The translations under genes and the position numbers were made by a program. A stretch of 64,000 nucleotides of DNA from Cordia subcordata. Its lineage: Eukaryota; Streptophyta; Magnoliopsida; Boraginales; Cordiaceae. Position 1 is the stretch's first letter; each line of letters starts with the position of its first letter. Shown in pieces: positions 53,757 through 64,000 of this stretch. The stretch is taken from contig JAPTOF010000001.1 of assembly GCA_028554755.1 (NCBI GenBank), forward strand, positions 2,926,501-2,990,500. The letters are read 5' to 3'. The notes beneath the pieces were generated by a model. It did not search any database. It was not told the DNA's origin and saw only the letters and a list, made by a program, of their open reading frames with translations.

Positions 53757-56065
53757 GCCTCTCACCAAATAGAAGGAAAAAAAAAAAAAAAAAACCCTGT
53801 GACATTTTGTCATGTCTACTCAACATTCGTATCTTGACGGCATTATTTATTTTGTATGTATTGAAACAAACAAACAAAAGAAAAACGTGATAGACAATGA
53901 TTGTACGAGTAAAATAATTAAGAAAATAGGAGGAAAATGAGTGAATCACAGTGCAATAAGAAAAATCAATTCAAGACAGATGAATGATTTGGCAGTATTT
54001 GGCTGCTAGGACTTACATGACAAAAAATAATTACTAATTCACGAAAGTATATTTGAACGGACAAACTCAACAATAAATTTTTATGAATTGTGAAGATCCT
54101 CGTGATAGCTTATCGATTTTGTTTCGATGATGACATTTTTACCAAATGCTGGTCGGCAATCAATGGAGCATGAGGTGTGTCTACTTCTCTGTTCTAGTGG
54201 TTGAGATCATAGCCGCCCGCGATACTTTGTCAATGAAATTACTCATAAGCATTTTCCATTTTTATCATGAATAATGGAACATTTTGTATAGAAAATAAAT
54301 ATCTTATAAACAAATAATTTTAACTCTAGAAAAAAAAGTATAAATCTAAATAAAAAGAATAGACTTACCATAATTGCACAAGTAACCGAAACTGCCACGT
54401 GATTAGAATTAGGAAAACCTTATAATACAGTATGGATTTGTTTTGTCACAAACTCAACCGAAGAGCAATAGTTGTCACATAACGAAATTATGATATACTA
54501 GTAATAGAAAAATCAAAGGTTATGCGACAAAAGAAATAAAAGAAAAAAATCAAATAATAAATTATAGAAAATGAAGAGAGAGAGTAACTCCGGCCAAAGA
54601 CTGAAATACCATGAAGAACCATAAAAAAAAATTGAGAATGATCTTTTATTACTTCCAATTTTTCTCAGGACAAATATATATATGTATATATATATATATA
54701 TAAACAAGCCTTTTCAGATGAGATCATCTCCTCCATTTATTTTATTTTATTTTATTTTTAGATAAGATGAGTTGTGAATTATCATATCCAATCATTTAAA
54801 TCCTATTCTTTCATTTTCTAAAATTTATGTTAACTATAATCAAATAAAGATACTTTCGCTAATTAACCAGAAAAGATAGTGAACATGAGTTTTAAAATAA
54901 AAAAGTGATGATATGTAAAGAATTAAATTTGATAATTTATCATTCATTTTATATATCTAAAAATGAGAAAATGAATAAAACAGACCCTAAATCCAGGATC
55001 CTGATCCCTGTCTTCCGTGACTTGGTGAAGGTTTTCTTTCCTTTTTTCCCCCGAATCTCATGGATGTGTGGTAAAACAGCTCAAGAAGGCTTCCTTTAAG
55101 ACACGTTACCATTTCTTTATTAGAAGTTCTTTCAATTTAAACTAATTTAGTCAACAAAATTAACTAGCTACTTTTTTAATTTCTTAACCACTTTCTCGAG
55201 TTTTTCAAGCTATGAACTTGGCTAATTAGATCAGGTACTAACCTAAATTTATGTATGACCTATAAACTCAACGACTCGTAATTTAAAATTCTCGGTTAAG
55301 AAAAAATAAAGAAAACCTTAAAACTGTCCAATTAATCACATAGACTTTGACTTATAATTCTGTATCTACAAGACTTCATTTTTATATATGTTATTATATT
55401 CTCTCATAGCTGTCAATGAAAATGATGTCACTAAACACGTCCGTCGATCTGATTTTTTTTTAAAGAAAAAGGTTTTATTGAAATCATTGAAGCTCGGGAG
55501 GACTTCTTCTTTTAATACTTTCAATTTGACAAAAAAAAATTTGTAATACTTTCAAATTTTATGTTATGAACAGTATGATATTAAATTTTTTTAAATCGTC
55601 TTCTAGGTATGGTCTTTTAAAACAAATATAGGCTCTAGAAATATCTAAAATGAAGCTGCTACTTTTGCTTGTTCATTAGCTTATGCAATTTTTCAAAAAA
55701 AAAAAAAAAGAAAAGAAAGAAAAGATTTAGTTGTTGCAATGTTGGGAGAAAGGAGGAAAAAAAAAAAAAGGAAAAGCAGAAGCCAAGCACATGAATTTTA
55801 TTGCATTTTCTAGGCATTTATGGATTGTATGAGGCAAGAAATAATAGAACAAGAATTTTCTTCTACATCGTTGCATATGCTGCGGTGCGCTTAGTCCTTT
55901 GTTTAGGGGATTAAATATTTTTTTGTTGGGTTCATGTATCATAACTAAGTAACGGCTATTTTATGTAATGATTTGTTATCTTAATAATACTTCTATTAAT
56001 TGTTTTAACAGAGAAGGTAATTTTGTCAAAGTTGAAGAGTTAGATGCGAAATTGATATATTGTCT
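53757..56065. other. AT-rich spacer, no gene seen
   Basis: No gene is recognised. It contains poly-A runs near 53778-53793 and an (AT)n tract at 54675-54701. Confidence 0.4.
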
Positions 56066-56074
56066 TTTATTTTA

Positions 56075-57178
56075 GAGTAAATTACATATTACTTCATTAT
56101 ACTCTAACCCATATATACTGTACCCCTCATGTAGTATCAAAATTAATTAATTATTCTTCTATACTCTGACCTATATACATCATACCGTCCTATAGTATCA
56201 AAACTAGCTAATTATCCCTCTGAAGTTCTTAAAAGTGTACCCCCATAAAGTTTTTAAAAATGTGCAAAATATCCCCTGAAATATATAATAGTAGGGGGTA
56301 TTTTATGCACTTTAAAAAACTTCAAAGGGTGATTAGATAGTTTTGATATTAAAAGGGGTAAAGTGCACATAGGTAATTTCACTTCAAGAATTCTCAACTT
56401 TGAACCTTTGATCTGGGCCCCCCGCTCTACCCACTAACCATGTAAAAAAATGATGGATAGAATGCGAACCGACAATTTGAAGTTTTGCAGACTCATGCCT
56501 TAGCCACTTGGCTACGGTTCCCTATCAATTCCATGCCTTTCCCCTTGTATACTAGGCGATCAAGTGAAAGTGAACAGCTCCGAGCAAATCTTCTGAGCGT
56601 ATTGATTGTGTACTACTCTTTCTCTCTTTCAAAAAGAACTCAAAATAGAAATAAATATAAAAAGAAAAAGAAGAAAATTTGTCTTCTCTTTGGACCTCTG
56701 TGGAAGAGATGGCTAAAAAGAAGGCAAAGAATAAAGGATCATTTGATGGTGATGAGAAGAAAATGTTCAAACCACAATTTATTGAGAAGTAGCCCTTTGG
56801 TTCTGGCTTACTCCAATTCATGGAGAGTAGGGGTTTAATCGCATTGAACACTAAACTAAAGGCTTAAACCACGATTACAAAATTAAGAAACTTCTCTTTG
56901 TCGGAAGCACTTGAATTTCACTTTCCAACTTGTTGGGAGTAAAGGCTTTCACTGGAATTGAAAATATGTTCAACTAGACTTCCAATCTATCTGCCTTTCC
57001 AGCTCCTCGTCATTTTGGCAAGGAAGCAGTCGTGATTCCCCTTGGTCTAGTGTAAGGACGAGACTAAAGATGGGGTCTTTCACCATCCCATAGTGATATC
57101 GCTTTAGCTAGTTTTGATATTAAAAAAGGGTATGATGCACATAGGTTAGAGTACGGAAAGATAATATGCAATTTACTC
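56075..57178. mobile_element. Fold-back MULE-like MITE carrying an internal insert, 1104 bp
   Basis: Ends GAGTAAATT and AATTTACTC are inverted, and a perfect 9-bp duplication TTTATTTTA flanks them (56066-56074 and 57179-57187). A 9-bp duplication is typical of Mutator-like elements. The first 300 bases fold on themselves (for example CCTATAGTATCAAAAC against GTTTTGATATTAAAAGG). The arm segment TAGTTTTGATATTAAAA followed by a GGGTA...GCACATAGG part occurs twice, at 56337-56373 and 57109-57146. It brackets about 735 bases of unlike DNA with organelle-like texture. Confidence 0.8.
56455..56522 (-). pseudogene. tRNA-Cys(GCA)-like pseudogene, bacterial/organelle type
   Basis: On the minus strand AGCCAAGTGGCTAAGGC resembles a D-arm, and GAGTC-TGCAAAA-CTTC resembles an anticodon arm with GCA. 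GGTTCGCAT resembles a T-loop. The acceptor ends GGGAACC and CTATCC do not pair and the T-stem is broken, so it is not functional. The sequence looks more like bacterial or organellar tRNA-Cys than plant nuclear tRNA-Cys. Confidence 0.4.
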
Positions 57179-57238
57179 TTTATTTTATTAATAGAAAATA
57201 TTAGGAAAGAGTAAAAATCAAGTTGGATAAAAATAAAA

Positions 57239-58100
57239 GGGTAAATTTCACAATAAGTCCCTATTGTTTCTCCATTTTTTCAAAGTGATCCTTATTGTTT
57301 TAAAATGTTCAAATTAGTCCTTAATATTTTACAAATATAGTCAGATTAGTCCTTATTATTTAAAAAATATATATTATTCCCAATGTTTCACAAAATTAGT
57401 CAAACTAGTCCCCATTATTTGAAAAGAATTTATACTAGTCCCAAGTGTTTTACAAACTTATTTAAGTTAGTCTCTGTTTTAAGAAAATATGAATAAAAAA
57501 GATTGGAACTAATTTTTTTTTATTCTTAGTGGATTATAATACCTTGAACTTTTGTACTGTGAATTTCATTATGGAATAATTTTTAGACAATAAAAGTTCC
57601 TAATTTTCATTAAAAATTTTCAATCAGATGTCTAATGTGTCTTATAAAAGTTCACAATAAATTAAAATATGCAAAGAATGCAATAATTATCATCCAAAAT
57701 GTTAAATTCCTATTGCTTTTTTTCTTTTTGGCTAAGAATTCTTGCTTAAAAAAATAGATAATCGGATTTCATTTTATAGTGCAAAGGGTAAGATTGTCAA
57801 TTGTTTTTATATTTGAGGTCATTTGGGACATTTTTGTCAAAACTAACGTCCATTCTAATTGTAGGGACTAATCTGACCATAATAATTAAACATTGGGGAC
57901 TTGTATGAATTATTTGAAATAATAGGGATTAAAATTAAAAAAATATGTAAACATTAGGGACTTATTTGAATTTAACTCTAATTGCAGGGACTAATTTGAC
58001 TATAATAAATAAACATTGAGGACTTGTATGAATTATTTGCAACAATAGGGACTAAAATGAAAAAAAGTGTTAATATTATGGACTTATTTGAATTTAACTC
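57239..58100. mobile_element. Fold-back MULE-like MITE, 862 bp
   Basis: The two arms are long imperfect inverted repeats built from variants of AATAAGTCCCTATTGTTT (left) and GGGACTAATTTGA / AATAGGGACTAAAAT (right). A perfect 9-bp duplication AAAATAAAA flanks it (57230-57238 and 58101-58109). The right arm has a 123-bp tandem duplication (57855-57977 and 57978-58100). I see no gene inside. Confidence 0.78.
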
Positions 58101-58109
58101 AAAATAAAA

Positions 58110-59715
58110 TATGTAAATTAACTGTTAATAGCTCATATTATCTTATGTAGGCTACGTTCTCTCTCTAAAATACTTTTGGCATAATTCTGTAATTTTTTAT
58201 GTAGTCGTTTTGTCTTAATAATAGTTTCCTAATGATTTTAATGTTGAAAGAGATTATATCAAAGTTGAAAAGCTGCCTTGGAAGAATGTCGAAGAAGCTT
58301 GGCCAACAATTAGGGATTCACCTTAAGAAATAACTATAAGAGTAAATAGGAGCGCATATTGGACTCCCCACTTGGATGACGCGCCAGAATAGCTTAAGTT
58401 TTTTCTTTTTCTTTTTCTTTTTTTTTTTGGGTGAAGAATTTCCATAAATACAAAAAAAAAAAAAAATCATTCTACACCAATAGGAGCGAAATCCAAGTAC
58501 ATCAAATTACATAAGTATTCAGGACAAGGTCCTACACAAGTAACTTAAGTAGGTGTCCAGAAAGAGCTAAGGGAAATTATCTCACAAGATTGATTGTTAC
58601 ATAGAAGGAAAAAGAAAGAGTTACAAAGTAAATTTATTTATTGTTCTTTTATTTTATTAGCAAAAAGAGGAGAGGGAGTGAAAATGGAGTTGGAGAAGAG
58701 TAAAATTCATTAAATGCTTTCTCCTTCAACATTTCGAGAATATACAATTTGATGGTAATTTTTACTTATATTGTCGGGGGCAGGAAGGAGGGCTTGTCAG
58801 GGGTGCCCAACTCGACCTGTAGGGGTCACCCGCCATGCATTGCAACCTGGCTAGTGAGCAATGGGTTAGGTCTTTTATGGAAGACCCGATAAGTGGATAT
58901 CAAGAGATGTTCTATGAGTAGGAGGCCTCTAGAGGTCCTTATTTGATAGGATAGACAAAGATTAATACCAAGGAATCTTATAGAAATTTAGATACACAAA
59001 AATGAGTACTATATAAGTGATATTTGATGTTGGAACAAGTTAAATGAGCTATATTGGCTCAGCATAATAATCATGACAAAAATATTTACGCTTTTAATAA
59101 ATCCTATAATTACTTGAGCGTTAAAGGGTTGACCTTGACTTTAATTTCTTTCATCTATTGCAGGGTAACTAACAAATTGGGAGAGACATTATTTGATAAT
59201 ACCCTTATTACATATATTAATCTACATAAATTCTTTCAGGAATTTTAAAACTCGACTCAAATATTATTATTGTTCTTGTTCTTGTTGTCATTACCGTTGT
59301 TTGGTGGCTTAAAAGAGGAGACATTAATTTCGATTCATCTTTTCATAATAGAGTGTTGCAGCCATTGCCCATAAATGTGTGTCAGTGCACAGCAGCGTAT
59401 TTGCTCTGGCCGCAAAATTTCTTACGAATCCCATAAAATACAATTCTTCCATTGAACTTTTGCATATCAATAATTGATCGTACAAGGTGAAAGGGCCCAA
59501 GTGGGAAAAGCGAAAAAAAAAAAAAAGGAATAAAACAGTAAACAAGTGTGTTGCATGAATACAATTGAAATGAACAAAAAAAAGAGATGGTCATACACTG
59601 ATCACGCAAAAAATTCAAAAAAAAAAAAGAAAAATAATAACAAAAAACAAAATAAATAAATAAATAAACAAAGGCAAAAAGTGGTCATGTGATATATTGT
59701 CGTTGTACGCAAGCA
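58110..59715. other. Spacer between fold-back elements
   Basis: No gene is recognised. A GC-richer island at about 58770-58940 has no recognised origin. Confidence 0.4.
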
Positions 59716-59724
59716 GTGGGGGAC

Positions 59725-60345
59725 CGGAAATTTTTTATTTTTACCTTCATTTTAAATTTTTATGTTAAAAATACTCTACTTTTTAAAATTTTTTTAATAA
59801 TACCCTTTTCGGTAACTTACCGTTCACGGATATGCAAAAAAAATTTAAAACGGGTAATTTAAAAAAAAATTAAAAAAATGTATTTTTTTACGAAAACGGT
59901 GACTTACCGAAAATGGTGGGGGGTGGAGGCGTGGGTATGGGGGCCTGTAATGCATTAAATGCATTTGTACCATTTGTTGGCTGAAAAGCTTGTGTGCATT
60001 TAATGCAATGTGTCTTGGCCTTTTTTAGTTGCATTTAATACATGTGCCTTTACTTTTTTTGGTTTCAATGCAAAATGTTGCTTAGTTGGCTTCAATGCAA
60101 TTTTTTGCTACAGTGCATGGCCCATTTTCGGTAAGTCGCCTACCGAACGGTAGGTGACTTACCGTTTTCGTTAAAAACATAATCGTTTATTTTTTCAAAT
60201 TTTGGGATCCGTGAACGGTAAGTCATCTACTGTTTTTTCAAATTTTGGTAGGTGATTTACCGAAAAGGGTATTTTTAAAAATATTTTAAAAAGTAGGATA
60301 TTTTTGACATAAAAATTTTAAAAAAGATAAAATTAAAAAATTTCC
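59725..60345. mobile_element. Fold-back MULE-like MITE, 621 bp
   Basis: The ends CGGAAATTTTTTATTTTTA and AATTAAAAAATTTCC are inverted, and near-identical 9-bp flanks GTGGGGGAC / GTAGGGGAC occur at 59716-59724 and 60346-60354. Inside are repeated copies in both orientations of CGGTAAGTCACC / GGTAGGTGACTTACCG-type sequence, making a large hairpin. The centre is rich in GCATTTAATGCA palindromes. No coding capacity. Confidence 0.75.
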
Positions 60346-60354
60346 GTAGGGGAC

Positions 60355-61370
60355 CCAACTCCGGTGGAAGTGAGAAATGATAGCCGTCCGCTAATACCTT
60401 TGAAATTTGTCGTGTGGGAGAAAGGCACAATTTTTTGGTAAAGAGACAGCGTTTGATTTACCTCAGTTATATAACGTGCCACATGCGTCGTACATGTCCA
60501 TTTCTCTTTTCTTGTCTGAACTTCTGCAAGAAAGTTGGAAACGTGCTCCGTATTTATTATTAGTACGTGTCAGTGTTTCCTACATCAAGAGCTTGTTATT
60601 GTTAGGTCTATTTCCAGCTTTTCTGTTTTTCTTTTTCCTAAAATCAGATTCTCCCTCTCTCCTATACAAGGATCACCGGTTTTAACATGGAGATCACTTA
60701 TTTCAGGGGTAAACTATTATGAGTCCCCTTCTAATTTTTTTAAAATGTATCAAATCTTTCAATAAGAAATTGTCATTTCTAAGTGATCGTTAACGAAAAT
60801 AACAAATTGAATGTTGTATTATAAAAGGGTCCTGTGCACTATGAGAGGACCGCTGGAGTTATGTGCTTATTTTTAGTTAACAAATTCTCAAAAGTTAAAT
60901 TTAGATGAATGGGAGTGCGCTTATTTTTAGTAACTATAGAGAGATTATGAGAGAATTTTCGTGCTACAAGGAGGATCAGTGCATTGTTAGAGGACTACGG
61001 GAGTCCATCACAATTTACGCTTATCAATTAACTATAACTAATTATTTTATTAAGCGATCTTTTACTCTAGGGACTTCATATTTTAATTTGATGTTACAAA
61101 CTTCTTTATTTTAAGGAAATCCTATTCTGTTTAGTCCAATATCTATATTTTGTCTTGTGTTCTAGTTTCTTTTTTCTTTTCTTTTTTTTTTGACCCTCCC
61201 CTGCCGCCTCCCCTCCCACCAAAACAGGCCTACCGTCCCCCATAGAACTTTAGCTCAGGATCTCACTTCTGGAGAAAAGTCTCAATCACTTGAAACTATT
61301 TCTTAAAAAGGGTGGTAAAGGTCAGATCTAGATCGTAAATTAAAATTACAATGTAAGAAGTCCCAAATCT
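60355..61370. other. Spacer, no gene seen
   Basis: It has short open frames only, and none resemble known proteins. The right part may include the decayed 5' region (gag) of the copia element that follows. Confidence 0.35.
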
Positions 61371-61379
61371 ACTATCACT

Positions 61380-64000
61380 AAGTTTGATAATAACTCTTAC
61401 TTTTGTAAGAAAAGTTTATAAAAAAGCTCATTGCCCAAGTTCAATTTTGGTTAAACAAAGAGAAAATAGATGAGGGGCAAGTGGATTAAAGTCTTACATT
61501 GGGATTATTAGTCTGTATTTAAAAATTAGTTTTAAACTTATTTTAGAAAATGTTTTAGACGGAACTTGATTCCTATTTCTTTTTTTTTTTTAGACAAGAT
61601 TGGTTATGATTTTCACTTTAGAAATGACCAAGTACAATTTTTTTTTTAATTCCAAAATTGTTGGTGAATTTGTTTTATCAAATGATTTATACCAATTGTG
61701 CTTATTCCTATGAAGTTCTCGTGACTCTTTTCACATAAAAAATTTTGCTTCTAAAAGGAGTTTAATTATAAGAAAATTTTCCTTTGCTGTGGCATAAAAG
61801 GTTAGGTAATATTTCTAGGGAAAGAGTTGAAAGATTCATTAACAGTGAGATTTTACCTTTTCTAAATTTTTGATGATCTTGAAACTTATATTGGGTGCAT
61901 AAGGGGTAAGCACACTAAAGTTAAAAGAAATATGCTACCCACTGGTTTGCCTTTTAAAAGTGATAAACATAGATACTACGGGACCTTATTTTGTTATATT
62001 GTGTGTTAATGAATATTTTGTTACATTCATTGATGATTTTTCTTGTTATAGATACCTCTATCTAATTAAAGAAAAATCTGACGCTATTGAGAAATTTAAA
62101 ATTTTTAAGACAAGAAGAAAAATAATTTGGAAAGGTTTGTGGATATGATAAGAAGCATGATGAGTATTACTGACCTACTAAAGTACCTTTACAGTGAAGT
62201 CATTAAAATATCTTGTTAAATACTTAACCATGTTCCCAACAAGTTTGTCCCTAAGGCTTATTTTTTTTTGAATTTTGGTTAAGGAGAAAACCCAATTTGA
62301 TCGATTTTCGGTTTGGGGTTGTCCTACTTAGGTAAGGATTTTCAAATAAGAAACCACTCACCCTAAGACTATTCGTTGTTTCATTGGGTATTTGGCTCAT
62401 TTTTAATGATATAAGTTTTATTCTTCTATGTATGTTTCTAAGATTGTCAAATCTTAAATGCCCAAATTCTTATAATTGGATGTTAGTAATGTTGTATGTC
62501 CTCAACCTACTATTGAGGATAATGATAGAGAAATTGTCTCATTTTCACTACTAATAAGTAGTCAGGCTGGTACTCTACTCACATTGAGAGACAAGATATT
62601 AGTGAATACCCTATAATAAATGATGATGTTACAGCTAATGATAATCTACATGTTGAGATCTCACAACCTCATGATTTAATGATAAACAACATGTAAAAGG
62701 TCTATTAAGGAAAGAAGATATTTCATCTATAATAATTATCGCATTTATTTGAATGCTATGAGAAATAAGATGTAATCTATAATGAAAATAAATTTGAGAA
62801 CTTGTTGATCTTCTTAAAGGAGATAATCTTATTGGTTGCAAATGGGTCTTTAAGACCAAGAAAGAGAGATCTCATAAAGAAGATTGAGAGGCCAAAGGTG
62901 AGATTAGTTATAAAAGGCTTTACCTAAAGAAAAGGTATAGATTACAACGAATTTTTTTTCAGATGTTTCTATAAAATATTCTTTGAGCTATTAATGTCTC
63001 TTATGGATGTGAAAATAGATTTTCTCAATAATGATATATATATCTATAAGTCTGCATAAAATAGCCTGAGGGTTTACTATTACTGGTCAGAATAACAAGG
63101 CTTGTAGACTTATAAAATCTATTTATGGTTTTGAATCAAGCCTCAAGGCAATGAATATTTGAAGTTTGATGAAATGGTAACTTTTTATTATTTTGAGGAA
63201 AATAGAGTTGATCCATGTATATACTTCAAGATCAGTGGGAGTAAATAAATTTGTCTTCCTAATATTGCACGTTACTGATATTTTGCTAGTTAAATATGAC
63301 TTGGGTATGCTCCATGAGACTAAACAATATTTACTTAAGGTTTTCGATATGAAAGATTTTTAAGGATGCTTCTTTTGCTCTTGGGACTAAGTTTTGTTGA
63401 AATAGGTCTCTTGAAAATTTTAAATCTTTTATGAAATCTTACATTGATTGAGTTTTCAGAACTTTTTTGGTATAAAGGATTGTAAGTCTTGTGTGCATTT
63501 ATTGTAAAAGGTGATCAACTCAAATTGAAGCAATATCCTCAAAATGATATAAAGAGGGATTCTATGAAAGATATACCTTGTACTATTGCTATTGAGAGCC
63601 TGGTGTATGATCTAGTATGCACTAGATTTGATATCGCTTTTGTGACAAGAGTTTTGGTTGATAATAAATCCTGGAATGGATTATTGTGTTGTTGCTAATT
63701 AGGTAATAAAATACCTACAAAAGACCAAAAATTATATGCTTGTTTGCTATAAAGTAGATTATCTAAAATTGGTTGGATATTCTTCTTTTGACTATGTTGG
63801 ATGCTTAGATGATTGAAAGTTTACTTTTGGGTATATCTTTGTGTTAGCTAGAGCGGCCATGTCTTGAAAGAGTGTAAAATAACAGCTTAATGCCTCTTCA
63901 ACTATGCAAAGTTGTGGCTTGTTATGATGCCTCATCTTCTGCTATATGTTTTAAGAACATGATATCTAGTTTTGAGAATTATAAATTCTGTTATTAGATC
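61380..64000 (+). mobile_element. Decayed Ty1/copia gag-pol, truncated by the window end
   Basis: Domains occur in copia order on the plus strand, split by frameshifts and stops. A gag zinc-knuckle remnant (YFCKKS...KKAHCPK) lies near 61395-61440. The GAG-pre-integrase motif LWHKRLGNISRERVERF is near 61790, and a frame-shifted IGCIRGKHTKVKR follows. The integrase core (YFVTFIDDFSCYRYLYLIKEK) is near 62010-62085. The RT start (IGCKWVFKTKK) is near 62830, then a decayed YGLKQA region near 63120. LHVTDILLV replaces the YVDDILL catalytic motif near 63265. RNase H-like pieces (VGYSSFDYVGC-type, then SGYIF) lie from about 63770. No LTR is seen in the window. It cannot encode a working polyprotein. 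Confidence 0.85.

Overview
The window is nuclear DNA from a flowering plant, almost certainly a eudicot. It is AT-rich, its genes are split by GT-AG introns, and it carries (AT)n and (GA)n microsatellites, Ty1/copia remnants, fold-back MITEs and a eukaryotic-type tRNA. The protein-coding genes closely resemble Arabidopsis families. I cannot name the species.

Layout, left to right. (1) 0.7-4.8 kb: two pieces of NIN-like-protein architecture lie apart. One is an RWP-RK-type fragment on the minus strand that stops inside its domain. The other is a small stand-alone PB1 protein on the plus strand, whose promoter block is repeated about 560 bp upstream. Between them is DNA resembling a CACTA-transposon end. 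(2) 5.4-6.2 kb: decayed copia reverse transcriptase, minus strand. (3) 8.6-12.6 kb: kinesin-light-chain-related TPR protein, three exons, minus. (4) 16.2-19.9 kb: chloroplast-type beta-amylase, four exons, minus, with recent tandem duplications in its transit peptide and over an intron acceptor. (5) 20.4-21.5 kb: organelle-like DNA. (6) 21.7-27.3 kb: a 13-exon glutamine-dependent NAD+ synthetase locus, minus. It keeps its whole exon structure and a length divisible by three, but carries an in-frame stop, a damaged PP-loop, a lost splice acceptor and a changed residue beside the nucleophilic Cys. (7) 29.7-33.2 kb: WAT1-related EamA transporter, seven exons, minus, with a GC-AG intron and a 482-bp solo copia LTR in its last intron. 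(8) 36.96-37.03 kb: tRNA-Gly(CCC), minus. (9) 46.8-48.9 kb: TIC32-like short-chain dehydrogenase, eight exons, plus. (10) 49.7-49.95 kb: tRNA-derived SINE-like sequence. (11) 56.1-60.4 kb: three fold-back elements with 9-bp target duplications, one carrying a tRNA-Cys-like, organelle-like insert. (12) 61.4 kb to the end: a decayed copia gag-pol, plus strand, cut by the window edge.

The genes do not form a pathway. They are unrelated housekeeping and metabolic genes separated by long repeat-rich spacers. I see no clear new biological system. The strongest observations are the NAD synthetase locus that looks freshly inactivated and the nested transposon/organelle-like structures. Exon coordinates were read by eye from splice signals, frame and remembered family conservation; no alignment was run.
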